From Cannabis sativa (taxonomy: Eukaryota > Streptophyta > Magnoliopsida > Rosales > Cannabaceae), in NCBI RefSeq assembly GCF_029168945.1, contig NC_083602.1, positions 87,926,027-87,990,026 on the forward strand: a stretch of DNA of 64,000 nt. Reading direction: 5' to 3'. Position numbers and translations under genes: made by a program. The notes beneath the pieces were generated by a model that did not search any database, had not been told where the DNA came from, and saw only the letters and a program-made list of their open reading frames with translations. Shown here piece by piece: positions 11,767 through 25,100 of the stretch. Numbering within the stretch: position 1 is the stretch's first letter; each line of letters starts with the position of its first letter.

Positions 11767-14700
11767 AACTCCCACTTGCACTAATATAAAACAAAAAGTG
11801 CGTTTCAAATAATCTCAACACCTTGATATACAAATCAAGTGTAAGAGTAGTAAACTCCTCGTAATAGGATCCGAAAGGTTGAATTAACCACAACCTTTTC
11901 TCCACCATTACTCTTCCTTAATCACAAAATCATTGATAATGTGAAATTCCTCTATATGTTTACTCTCTTGGGATATTTTGGATTCTATATCTTTGGCAAC
12001 TACTTTTGGTTAATCAAAGAAATTAACACTAGTAGTTTAAGGCAATTTGGAATGGTGCCAAAGATGTATAGAACTTTCCTTAGACCGAATAAGTAACTTT
12101 CCTGCACTTTAACATTCGGCTTCTCTCGGTAGACCTAGAGACTTCGGATAGGTTTTTACACTTCTCCAAAATCACTATTCCACCCCTGAGTAACCACCAT
12201 CTTATCGGAAAGATTTACTAGCACATAGGCAAATTTCGAAATCTGATATGGTGTAGTCTAAGAGTTTTAAACACACCCTTATTGACTAACATATAGTTCC
12301 TCTTCTTTATCTTAAGATTTACTTGATTGTCTTCCAATGTTCTTCTCCTGGATTAATCCGATACCTACTCATTACTCCCACTCAACAGCAGTGTCCGGTC
12401 TAAGGCATACAAAAGCATATCTAAGACCTCTCACTTGTTGATGTAAGAAATTCTTTCATGGCTTTATCTTTTGGAATAGTTAAGACTTTTCCTTAGATAA
12501 ATAAAATCTATACCTAAGAAGTTGTGAAGCTTCTATAGATTGCCATTAGAAAGAAAATGTTAGCATCTTACTAAAGTAAGTTGCTTGCATTAGAGTAAGT
12601 AATTACCGGGTATACCACAAGCCATAGGTTTAGATAAACTCAAACCTATAATACTAGGAACAGGAAGTTTTGTTAAGTCCATAGAATAGACTTATTAACG
12701 AAAATTTCCTTTTATGTCCTTGTAATAGAAAACTTTAGGTCACTCCATGTGAATGGATTAAACCATAGTTCTATTGGCTTTCTTCTTAGTTTCTTATCTT
12801 GACAATCCATTACTTGTTTAAACTCACAATGGATTTTAATCACTAGTGTCTCCCAAGTCATAAGAAGGTGAGTTCCTAGAAACTCTCCCACTACGACAAG
12901 GTACCGTGAATTATGTCGAAGAAAACTAAATGGTATTAACCTCTTTGGTTGTGACAAGACAACAGAGGCAGTGGGATCATCGTATGTCATATAAGATGAT
13001 AGAACACTTTTGGAATCAAGAATTAAGTATCTCCTTTATTTGCTACTTGTTTTTCAGACTTAGTCATTTTCTTAGAAAAGTAGTATTTGTTTGAACAAAC
13101 ACTTTCTTATCTATTGACAATGGGATGGTCCACCCCCAATCACTTAGAAAAGCTAACAAACCATGGTTAACGATTCTGTACTTTCTTAAGATTTTGATTA
13201 GGTCATCCATGAATCTAGTAATGATTTACATTAAGTATACAACCATTACATCATTAAATTGTATTACCATAGAAGGATTTAGGCAACGACTAGCAACTAA
13301 TCATCAATATGCAACTCGAAATTTACGGGGAGGTAAGTTTGGATATAATTCAAAAATCAATTTAATGATCTTTTTAACGCATATCTATACTATTTCTCCA
13401 CCCCTATCGCCCGTTAAAGATCTTTAACCACTTACCTTAATGGTTTTAACCATTGCTAGAAATTAATGAAATTTTTCAAACATTTCAAATTTCTTTGCAT
13501 AAGGTATAATCTAGAGTTATCGTTTTAAGAATACAACGAAAAACTCATATCCACCCCTGAATGTACATCCATCTGCGAATGAGATGAACTACTTCCAGTG
13601 GATATAGGCATATTAATTCTTTGCAGAGATTGATCTTGTCAAATCCACTATGAACAAGATACAAATGCCACAGATTAAAAAAAATGTTGTAGTGTCTATG
13701 ATGACATAGGTTTAGTTACATCAAAGAGTTCTTAGAATACTTCAAGTGGATCCCAGTCACAGAATACCTAACTCATATTCCATACGAGTTTAATCCATTA
13801 ATAGAAGATGGATATTAAACACTTGAAAAAGTGTAAGCTGTATTGTATTCCGGAATTAGAAATATAAGAAAATTTCTATTTTGGAATCAAAATTAAAGTC
13901 AAAGACTTAAATTTATACCAAATATTATGAGTAATTCTATCTTGGACCAAGACTACTAATACAAACTACGAAGTCAGATTTGCCCATACAAGTAGGAGAT
14001 TTCTAAGATTGAGGATTTATATCAATTGGGAATAGAATTTCGGGTTATAATCATATGCGTCATATAAAATGACATGAAATGATTTATAGACCATTCATCC
14101 AATGATATGTTTTGAAAGCTAATTCGAAATGAATAAGCTAAGAGGAATTAGGATAATTTCGTTTAAAATAAGAATCCAACGATGCTTCGATTAGCTTAAA
14201 GTCAAAGTAATCTTATTTATATAATCTTCTTGTTTCATATCATAAAAATACTAGTCTAAGGTGTCATCAATGGATGAACAGCTAGATGTCGCATATACAA
14301 TATTTATCTTTCGAGATCTAACACTATTATGTATGTCTAATGGTGAAAATCCACTAGTGGATTTATCTCATTAGATAAACAAGCCAAGTTAGACCAACAA
14401 TGAAGATTCGAAATTAAACTACAACTTAATAACGAGAAAATAACATGGTTCAATATAAATTCATACACAATTCGAAATTATAAGCATATAGCAGTAGAAT
14501 GACAAGTGAAAATACTAAAACTTACAATCCTAAATAATTTCCAAGGTTTTCAACAAACGATATCGGTGTCCCGTTTAGGCGAGAGTCGAAAGCTACCATT
14601 CATTGAATAGAGTTGTCGACTCGTCTAAAATGTTAAACATTCTAGCAACCTTTTATTCGATCGGGTGGAATTCGGCGTTGTCCCGTTTGGCGAGAGTCAA

Positions 14701-17700
14701 GGCAATTCTATCTTATGAGCTTCCACCATTGTTTCATAATTTGCAAGTCAAGTATGGTCGCCACCATTGTGGGTGATCCATACCATACAAAACACTTACA
14801 AACTACTTATCATGCGAGGTTAAACGGTGCGAAATTGCTAATGAACGTTCCTCCATTAGGGAGGATTACTCACTAAAACAAACGCGGTGTAAAACCCACA
14901 ATGGAGATCGAATGTCTCTATAATAAAGCTCAATATTTGAAAAGAGTTGTATTTTCTTTTATTCTCTTTATTTATTCTATTTATTTTAAATATATATTTA
15001 TTTAATTAAAATTTCCAATTTAGAATGAAAAATTCTAAATATAAATTTTAATTTAATATTTATAAATTTTACTTAGATGGATATGAAAATAACATGAATT
15101 ATTTCCATCTTAGTAATAATTTCCAATAAATATTTAGAAAAAAATATTTAAGTTGTTACAAAATTAATTTAAATTAATTTACAACTCAAATTTAATTTTC
15201 TATAAATATATATTGCATTTCGAAAAATTAAAGTATATAAGAATACAATTTTCGAAAAATGCATATTAAAATAAAAAATAAATCCTGGAAAAAATTATTC
15301 TAATTTAATGTTGGCCCAAAATTAATTAATAAAATTAATTTACAACAAAAAATATAATTTTCCTATTTAATTAAATATATAAGAAAAATTTAAATATTTA
15401 AGTATGATGATGAAAATCAACTTAAATATTAATTTTCTATTTAATTAAATACACTAGAAAAATACTTCAAGCAAAAATATCATCTATCTAGATTTTCCTT
15501 TGACTAATTAATTCAATTTCTAATAATATACTTTAATTCAATTTATTTTAAATTAATCAATAAATGAAAAAATCATTGATTTAAGTTGATCCAAGAATTA
15601 ATTAAAATAAATAATTAATTTACAACTTAATCTATTTTTCAAGATAAAATTCGAAATTCTAGCATTTAAGAAATGCAATTTCGAAAAAAATTGATTAATA
15701 AAATAAAGAAAAAATATATTTTGAAAATTATTTAAATTTAGTTGAAAAATTAAATTTCAACTAAAAATAATTTTCTATTTAATTAAATGTCATGAAAAAG
15801 AAATATTTAAGTATGATGATAAAAATCAACTTAGATATTTAATTTTCAAATTAATTAAATGTATTAAATTCAAGAAATAAATAATTAAGTGTAGAGAAGA
15901 CTTAATTATTAATCTCTAGTTTAATACTAGGAAAAATATACTTAAAGTAAATTGTACCAAAATTAATTAATAAATAATTAATTTCACAATGTATAATATT
16001 TCCTATTTAATATTAGAAATAATAAGTAGTCTAGAAATAACTATCTAGAAAATATCTTATTTGACTAAGTATCTTTTCCACAAAATTTGAAAAAATATCT
16101 AATTTAAGTTGTACTAGAAAAATCTAGAACTTAAATATTTTCAAATTTAAATTTAATTAAATATCAAAAATTAAGTTGTAACCACTTAATTTGAAAATAT
16201 TCCATTTTAAGTTAATATTCGAAAAGATATTAACTTAAAAAAAATATCTAAAGAATCTTAATAACCAATGCCTAAAATTCCTCAACTTAATTTTGAAATT
16301 TTGAATTCAAAAGATATTCAGATTTAAGTTGGTTAGTTGAAAATAACTAAATATCAACTTAAATAGGAATATTTAATGAAAAATTTAAATTAAGTTCAGG
16401 AAGAATCTAGATGGTTATAATTCTATATTTAATTAAATACAAGAAAATACACACAGTTTAGCTTAGAATAAAAAAAATTCTTTAAACTATGTTTTTCTTA
16501 AATTAATTTCAAAATAAATGAAATTAATTATGTTGCTAATCAATTTTTATTAGGTTAAACTAGTGTAATTAACCTAGTACAATGTCATTGAGCCAGGCAA
16601 ATGGGCCTTCACAATTGGGGGGTGGTTGTGTGAGGGGATCTTGGGTTCAGTATGTCGTACCCACTTCTATGGCTCCCAACTCTCACACAAGGCCCAAAAG
16701 AGAGGAATTTAACCTTAATAAGAACAACTGTTATTAATTGAATAAGCCCAAAACTAAATGGGCCTAAATAAAATCTATCAATGACTATGACATTTTATTT
16801 AGCAACATTAACCTATATGCATCTATAATAAAATTAAACACATAGGCTCACACAGGCACACTTTGATGGGTCCTATCATGTTGCTGTCATACACGGATGA
16901 AAGAAGATTGTAAATATACCGTTACAAATTATTATCTTGACCGAGGGAGCCATCGGATCATTAGATCTCAAAAAGTAACCATGGCTATTTAACGCAATCA
17001 AGTAATAATAGGTTTTAAAAACTTACACATAAGCTAAAACACATACTCCTGCAACAAGGTTAGTTGGATAGTTGGATGTAGGATTTATTTAATTTTAAAT
17101 TAAATATTTAATTTCGAAAATAATTAATTAAATAAAAAAATAATTATTGAAAAAATAATTATTAAATATTTATTAAATTTTTCGAAAAATTTAAAAAAAA
17201 TTTGAAAAATTCGAAATTTTAAAAAAAAATCTAAATTTAAAATTAAACCTACAATTTTTGAAAAATTAGGTTTCAACCAACCTAAATATCATTTCAAAAA
17301 AAATTGCTAACTACTTTTAAATTTTAAATGTTATTTTATAAATAAAAATTAAATAAAAAATTAGAAAAGATAAATAAATATCTTTTTCAAATTTTAAATG
17401 TAATTTAAATAAATAAAATAACAAAATTTAAAAAAATAGCAAAATATCTTATATCATTTAAAAATTACATGATTATTAATATCTTATTTTTAAATTTAAA
17501 ATAAGATAAGATATAATCAAATTTTAAAATAAGATAGATTTTTTAAGCAAAAAGATAAATACTAATTCTATTCAAATTCAAATTACACTAATATCTTGAA
17601 TTAAATTAAAAAAAATTTAAATTAATTCAAAATGATAATTAGAATTGAATTAGGAATAGTAATAGTATATATACAAAACCATACAAAAAATTGGAAGTTA

Positions 17701-18068
17701 ATTCCATGAAAAAGTATGAAAAATTGAAGAAAAAGGAAAAATCCGAAACTGTACGGACAGTTCTATGATCGCAGTGAACTATCAAAGACACGGCCGATTT
17801 TGTTAAATCTTCAAAAAATCATAACTAATTCAAATAAAATCCAAATTGAGTTCTGTAAAAGGCTAACTTGCTTAATTTTTTCCATACTATCCAATAAAAA
17901 TAATTCCAGAACCGAAATAACAATTATTTTTCACGAAAATTTCACAATCATCAATCAATCATCAAATAACACTCAATACAACATGATACCATCCAAAGAA
18001 CATACAAACAATCGTTTTAAAGTCCAAATTACATGTAAGTAAATCAATTACCATGGCTCGAGGCCGCT
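11767..18068 (-). other. Interior of the 10-kb element, no recognisable genes
   Basis: The longest open frames are about 90-100 codons (for example 12712-12990 minus and 13125-13427 plus) and match nothing I know. Parts 14950-16450 and 17080-17650 are extremely AT-rich. They hold degenerate repeats built around 'tttaattaaat' and 'aagtatgatgat' (15400, 15810). The phrase gtcccgttt(a)ggcgagagtc occurs twice (14568 and 14683). A hairpin-like segment with gtgtgagg / ctcacaca arms is at 16627-16690. Confidence 0.7.
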
Positions 18069-19949
18069 TGTTGGAATTTATTTTACCAGGATCTTAGATC
18101 TACTCACAAGTATGTTTATTAACATCCTAAATATGAACTTTCTAAAACGATAAAATAAACACATATAAAGTTTAAGAAACCTTACATTGGGTGCAGCGGA
18201 ATAATATGACTCCTTCCGTTCAGATATCTAGCCCTTGATTCCTTTCTCGTAGCGAGGCATTATCAATATCTCGAACACGGATCTCTTTCTCCGAATCTTT
18301 GATGCTGAAACTCCTTTGCTGATGATCTTTCTTCACGATCTTCCTCACTATGATTGAGGTATCACTTGATGTGTGTGGGCACTACTCTAATCACTAAGAG
18401 AGGTTCGAAAAATTGAGGAAGAAAAGAGAGAGAGAGTGGCGGCTAGAGAAGAGAGTGGAGGCTCAGGTTTTCGATTCGAAAGTGTGTTATTTTCCTGAAG
18501 CCTTCACTATCTATTTATAGCATTCCTCTAGGGTTTGATTTGAATTATATGGCATTAAAATAATGAAAAAATCATTTAAAAAAGCTACAAAGGTGGCCGA
18601 CCATACACTTAATGGATTGGGCCTTGGGCTTTGCAATTTTGCAATTTTAACACCTTTTGTATCTGATTTTCTCAAAAATGCCAATTTCCTAATTCAATCA
18701 TTTAAATGCCAATTCTAACTATTTAATAACTATAAATAATTATTAAATAATATTGTCATTTATCATATTTATTAATTGAACCATACAAAGTATCATAATT
18801 AACAAATATGCCCCTATAAACTCTTTCTTTACAATTTCGCCCTTACTTAGTGAAAATTTCACAAATAGACATAGTCTAATTCGTGAATTATAATTGATTA
18901 ATCAAAACCAATTACATGAGTCTTACAAGCAATATTATCTCAACTAGTGGGGGGACCATGGGTCTATATAACGAGCTTCCAATAAGTAGATCAAGAATTT
19001 AACACTAAAATTCACTAACTTATTAATTCTTCGTTGAATCCACGCATAGAACTTAGAATTGCACTCTCAGTATATAGAATGCTCTATATGTTCCACCATA
19101 TAGACACATCATTAGTTATCCATTGTTATAATCCTAATTTGATCAATGATCCTCTATATGAATGATCTACACTGTAAAGTGATTAAATTACGTTTACACC
19201 CTACAATGTATTTATTCCTTAAAACACTTGACCCCGTATAAATGATATTTCAGCTAATGTGAAATGAGTACTCCACCATTTATGTTCGTTTGGTCAAGCT
19301 CGAAGGAGATCATCCTTTGCTTACTATTTGCCAGATAGAAGCTATAGATTCCATGTTTATGCTAGCGCTCCCACTCGGTGCACTACCGTGTTCCCAAAAT
19401 GTACGTATCACCCTGACCTAAAAGTAGGCTTAACTAACAAATCAAAGAACACGAATAGCCTTTCAAGATTGAGCCTAATCATATCAGGATTAAGATCATT
19501 TGATCTAGGATCAACTAGGCGATATTGACTTGAATAGATATTACGGTAAGTTTAATAAATCTAAGTCAAAGTTCAATATCGGTCCCTTCCGATGCATACT
19601 CCATGCATCCAACCTGAGCTTTACTTTAACCAATGTTCTGGAAAGAACATAGTATTTCTCCAAATACAAGTAAACTCTTGTTGTAGATTATCATATCAGT
19701 AAAATACGTGTCTACGATAAATCTAGGAAACTTTATTCACATAGTCATGTTTACTTTCCAATGTGTTGACGGCACAATAAACAGGATCAAGTATGTGAAA
19801 AGGGTTTCAGATGAATTTATACATTATGTACATATAATCATGAAATAAATCATGTGAACCATGCAACATTAAATGTTATTTCTGATCTATATTAATAAGT
19901 AAATCTGATTATATTGAAATGAGTTTTATTTAGGGCATAAAACCCAACA
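18069..19949 (-). repeat. 5' LTR of the 10-kb element
   Basis: A 1881-bp LTR nearly identical to 9889-11766, with the same TGTTGG...CCAACA ends. It is followed on the plus strand by the second copy of the target duplication actag. Confidence 0.92.
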
Positions 19950-21112
19950 ACTAGGTACCCTAATCCCAAGCTCTTGGGATCTCATTTTGATACTTTCATG
20001 GTTTATGAACTTGAGGACAAGGTCTCCTACCCTATTTTTTACCATTCCAAATTAATTGGTCGAATTAAATTTGGCATTTGAGCAATTAAAGACAACATCC
20101 CAATTTGATTGTCAACCTGGGTGCTAAGGCCAACACCAGATCAGCCTGGGCGCTGGGCCCCATTTTTAAAGGCTCGAGTTTGTGGTTTTCTCCCCAAGTT
20201 TTCTTGAATCTTCATTATTTTTTATGATGAAAAAATGCATGGAACCCTTTTCGATGAACTTAATTGGAAACAACCCAAGTTGATAATATGTCAACTTGGG
20301 TGCTCGGCCTATCCCCAAGTGTCAACCTGGGCGCTGAATCCTAATTCTGGACCTTTAGAAATTCCGTTTAATCCCAAAAATTAGTTGAATCTTAATATTT
20401 TTTTAAAACAAAGAAGATTCTTGGAATAGTTCTTGAAAAACTTCATCAAAAATGGCCCATGTTGACAACATGTTAACCTGGGCGCTGGGCCTCGTCTTTA
20501 GCACCCATGACGCGTTGTTTCTTCCCCAAAATGACCTATTTTTGCTTTTTTGATGAATATGAAGAAGATGAAAAAGTCAGATCTCCGATCTGATACTTGG
20601 AAGGCACCCATACTGATAGATTGTCAACTTAGGGGTTAGGTGCTTGGGGCTTCGGGTGTTCAAGAATAAACTTGCTCTGATTTTTATTCTAATGGCTCAA
20701 ATATGTCTATGGTTTGTCTACTTGATGTCTCGATGCAATTTTTGACCCATTTGCACTAAGACAAACCCAAAAACAAAAATCATAGTTAGGAATGTCAACT
20801 TGGGCACCAGGTGAAACCCTAGGTGCCTAGGTTGGCTTCCGAGTTGCAGGTTTGTATAATTTCAGCTCTTGTGGCTTAGATTAGGTTGTTCCATGTCTTC
20901 ATGGTACGTAATATTGAAAGATAATATGTTGGATTTAAGTTATTAAAGTCCGAACTTCCATCCCAGAGATTCTTAGTTGTATATTTACTTAAGTTTAAGT
21001 TTATTTATGGAAGTTTTATTTATTCATATTTTTCAATAAACCCTTTGAATAGCATATGATTGCACAATAATTAAGAAAATATTATAGCGTGCCTAATCTA
21101 GTAGGGTGTTAC

Positions 21113-21640
21113 AATTTGGTATCAAAGCCACCAATTGTATTGTTTTCTAAAGATCGTCGTGATATGTACAATCATCATCAGAGATGAGCTTGACTCACGA
21201 CTCAATAAGTCTTTATATGCTTTAGTAGTTCGATTTATTAGTATGTATGTAAGAAAATCTTGATAGAAAGCATGTTAGTAGCCTGATAGTTGAGTAAGCA
21301 TATATTTTAAATTCTCAAGTAAGCGGTAGTTAGATTATAATCTTGATCATGGTCTGAACATGCTAACTTATGATTTCACATGCTAGTCCAATAGAATGGA
21401 CACCCGACAAAACACGAGAAGCCAAGGCAGCATGGTCGGATCCAGTGACAATCGAGGAGATCAAATCCTCCTAAACTTCTATGGTTGGGGTAGAGGTTAA
21501 AGAGGTAGGGCTCACGATTGGGGTAATGTTAACCCATCGCAGACTGCCTAGGATTGGGAACAGAGGTTTGCAAAAATGCAAGCCAGAATTAACGAACACG
21601 ACGAAGAGTTTCGATGCTTAAGGCAATAGGGTGCTGAAGC
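21113..21640 (+). pseudogene. Decayed gypsy-type gag start
   Basis: After the tRNA-Met-like primer site (about 21114-21128), a frame starting at 21396 reads MDTRQNTRSQGSMVGSSDN and continues to FAKMQARINEHDEEFRCLRQ, typical of the N-terminal part of plant gypsy gag proteins. It carries several stop codons (for example after FYGWGRG and after NPSQTA). The rest of gag-pol is missing; copia-type sequence begins at about 21640. Confidence 0.6.
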
Positions 21641-23128
21641 ATGCCTGATAACATATGCTTTGGAAATTGTACAATCTGAAGATGAACCATAACCAACCAC
21701 TTATGAGGAAGCAACTACAAGCAAATCAAGGAAGAAATCGCTAGTTGCAATGGGAGATGAAATGCATTCTTTGAAGAAGAATAAGACTTGGATTTTGGTT
21801 CCTAGACCACAAGAAAGAAGGTTATCTCTTGCAGATGGTTATTTAAGGAAAAGGAAGGCTTGGCAAACGGAGAACCACCTAGGGACAAAGCTAGGTTGGT
21901 GGCTAAAAGATTCGCACAGATTGAGGGAATAGAATATACATACATATTCTTACATGTTGTGAAATATACAACTATCAGGATGATGTTAGCCATTGTTGCA
22001 CATTATGATATGCTGAGCATTTAGATGTCGAAATTGCATTCTTAAATGGTTTCTTAGATGAGGAAATCTACATGGAACAACGACTTGGTTTTTAAGTAGA
22101 AAATGACAAATCTAAAATGGTATGTTCACTAAAAAGGTCTTTATATGGGTTGAAGCAATCACCAAGGTAGTGGAATCATAGATTCGACATGTTTACCCAA
22201 AGTATTGGAATCTTAAGATCAAAGTTTGACTCTTGCCTATTACAAGGAATTAGGGACACCTAAGGTAGTGTACCTATTACTCTATGTTGATGATATGATA
22301 TTATTATTAAAGAGGAGGCAAAAATAAAACTCATTAAGGATAAGCTCAATTACGAATTCGAAATGAAGGACCTTGGAGCAGTTAGAAAAATTCTTGGTAT
22401 TAAGGAAAAGATAAGAAGGGAAGATGATCCTAACTCAAAAAAGCTACATAGAGAAAGTAGTCAAGAAGTTAAAGTTGGAATCTTTTAAGGCAACATCAGT
22501 ACCTCTAGCTGGACATTTTAAGCTGTCAAATGAGTAATGTTTTAAGTTTGAAACAGAGAGAGAAGGTATTAAGGGAATGCCCATATGCAATGGTTGTTGG
22601 CTATTTAATGTATATCATGGTAAGTACTAGACCTAATATAGTTCAATCCATAAGTGTATTCAGCAGATTCATGGCAAATCCAGGGTCAGAATATTGGAAT
22701 GCATGGAAGCGGTTAATGAGATACTAAAAAAGAACAACAAAGGATGGCCTGATCTACCAAAGAGACTCATCAAATTTGAGATTAGATGGCTATATTGGTG
22801 TAGATTATGTATCAAACTTAGATAATAGAAGATCTACTACAACTTATGTATTCATGGTTAACAAGAGTTGCATCTATTGTAAATCTCAACGGCAACAAGT
22901 GGTGGCACTTGAAACAACAGAATCAGAAATTACGGCCACCACTAAAGCTTTCAAAGAAGCAATGACAAAGGAACTATATATTAAGATAGTCTTTCATCAA
23001 TTCACTTGTGTAAGAATTCTGTTTACCATGAGAAGGTACACACAAGTGATAATTCTACAGACATGGGAACAAAGATTCTCACTTTCAGCAAGTTGATGCA
23101 TTGTCTTAACTTGCTGAATATTGGTACT
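21640..23128 (+). pseudogene. Decayed Ty1-copia pol (reverse transcriptase and RNase H)
   Basis: Recognisable copia blocks appear in order: SEDEP...TTYEEA, MGDEMHSLKKNKTWILV (21750), RLVAKRFAQIEGIEYTY, YGLKQSPR, the catalytic YVDDM (about 22285), MKDLGAV..ILGI, YAMVVGYLMYIMVSTRPNI (22577), then the RNase H part SNLDNRRSTTTYVFMVNKS (22812) and a final block like KLMHCLNLL (about 23090). Stop codons and frameshifts interrupt it many times, so it is dead. The protease and integrase parts are absent. Confidence 0.85.
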
Positions 23129-23326
23129 TGTTGAAACTTTTGGGAGTATAACATCATTAAGGCTTGAGTGAAAAGGGCTTGATAGTCTACTTTTGAGGAT
23201 CAAGGTAGAATATGTAGAAGTTAATCCTCCAAAATTAGCCTATAACGAACTCAACTTTATTACAGTTAGTTAAGACTGTTACAAGAACAGTTGTAAAGCT
23301 ATGTTTATAAATAGCTCCCTTTTCAT

Positions 23327-23466
<140 letters not shown>

Positions 23467-23627
23467 TGGGAGTTTAGAGATCAAGTCCTTTGGGATTAAG
23501 GGCTTGAGGGTGTACTCGAGATTGGGAGAGAAGGGTTGAGATTGTCCACTAAGATCCGAGTTTAGAGTCTTCTAAGCTCTGTCATTGGTGTTTGTATTCT
23601 TTCTTCTCCTCCATTAATGAAAGCTTG

Positions 23628-23771
<144 letters not shown>

Positions 23772-24081
23772 AAGTCCTTTGGGATTAAGAACTTAAGGGT
23801 GTACTCGGGATTGGGAGAGAAGGGCTGAGATTGTCCACTAAGATCCGAGTTCAGAGTTTTCTAAGCTCTATCATTGGTGTTTGTATTCTTTCTTCTCCTC
23901 CATTAATGAAAGCTTGGTGATATTTTTTAGCTAGAGTATGGTCAGAAATGACATTTGATCTCGAGGACCAAAACTACGATAAATTTGGTGTCTTCTTATC
24001 CTCTTAATTCAACTTTAGTTATTTGAGTTTACTATATGTATATGATAATTTGTTATTATTAAGTTCATTGATTTTGCTACA

Positions 24082-25100
24082 ATTTGTGTTGTGAATCTTG
24101 GTGTTGTTGTTTTGAATTAACAACAAATATAAACTTTGATTCTATTTTAATTATCCTTTATGGGTGGCGACTTAAAAAGCTATGCCCAATCAAAAATAAA
24201 AAATTAAACAGAAATTAGCTTATCTTCTTCACACAAACACGAACCAAAGAAAATAAAGGGACTTCGATTTTTCTATTTCTTGCAATGTTGAAGCTCCTTT
24301 AGCAATGTTCTTACAAAACAAAAATAATTGTAAATTAATGAGTATTTATGCATTTTTGGATGCAAACAAAACCACTACTACCTTCTTTGTAAAACAAATA
24401 AAATAAAACATTTGGTTTAAAAGAAATGTGTATATAATTGAATAAATTTTCCAGTTAAAAACAAAAATAATAATAAATTTTTATTTTTTTTTCCAATCTG
24501 TATTTAGTTATTTATTTATTTTATTTTTCGATAAAGAATCTGTATTTATTTAATGAGTTATTGATGTGAATTATTATATTATATTATATTTTTTAAATTT
24601 TAATAAAGGTGTCACCGCTAGCTGAACACCGCAACACCGCTGTACTTTCCAACTTTAGACATCGATCTAGCCGTTTGGGATTGGATCCACATAATACGAC
24701 GTCGTATTAAAGATATAAATTTGTTACCAATAAAGAAAAGAAAGCTGTGAAGCACTGGTTTTAATTTTTTAAAAACACTTAATACGTCGTCGTTTCGAGG
24801 CCTTTTTCGAAATTGTAGTGTTTTTAGTTTTCTACTCTCACACACACACACCAATCAAATACGCTTTTTCCCTCACCTTCAAATTCAAAACCAGTGGCAA
24901 TTTCGTAATTTCAAACCGATCCAAGCCCAGTTACCGACTAAGCTATCCCCACTCCCACACTGCGCTATATAATCTCTCAGTTCTTCTCTTCACTTCTCTC
25001 TCTAAACCTTCGAAAGATCAAACCCTCCTTTCTCTCTCTTTGTTTTCTCCCCAAAACCCTTACTTTCTCTCTCTAGGGTTTCGAATTCCACTACTTCATC
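24082..25100 (+). promoter_or_regulatory. Promoter and leader of importin alpha
   Basis: AT-rich up to about 24600. Then an 18-bp palindrome, taatacgacgtcgtatta (24692-24709), a related acgtcgtcgttt (24784-24795), and a probable TATA box (tatataa, 24966-24972). A CT-rich leader (24980-25080), typical of highly expressed plant genes, follows. The ATG is at 25101. Confidence 0.55.

Larger units (their letters stand above)
9889..19949 (-). mobile_element. Complete non-coding LTR retrotransposon (LARD-like), nested in a gypsy LTR
   Basis: Two direct repeats of about 1.88 kb (9889-11766 and 18069-19949) begin TGTTGG and end CCAACA and flank a 6.3-kb interior. The target-site duplication is actag (9884-9888 and 19950-19954), a perfect 5 bp. 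Next to the left LTR the minus strand reads AGTGCAAGTGGGAGTT, a polypurine tract, so the element points left and the right LTR is its 5' LTR. No gag, protease, integrase, reverse transcriptase or RNase H reading frame is recognisable inside. This fits a large retrotransposon derivative moved by proteins supplied elsewhere. The segment after the 5' LTR (18050-18068) does not match the usual initiator-Met primer site. Confidence 0.9.
8730..21112 (+). repeat. Gypsy-type LTR, split by a 10-kb insertion
   Basis: The LTR starts tgtaatgacc (8730) and ends ggtgttaca (about 21112). It is followed directly by 'tttggtatcaaagcc', which matches the primer-binding site complementary to initiator tRNA-Met (TGGTATCAGAGC). 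Removing the insert at 9889-19954 leaves an LTR of about 2.3 kb in two halves (8730-9888 and 19955-21112). The LTR contains many spaced copies of a motif close to GTCAACCTGGGCGCTGGG (for example at 9552, 9872, 20111, 20321 and 20472). The partner LTR was not found in the window. Confidence 0.65.

Noticed and set aside
12712..13427. Two ORFs of 92 and 100 codons in the 10-kb element
   Set aside because: No retrotransposon motif, and lengths expected by chance in a 6-kb interior.
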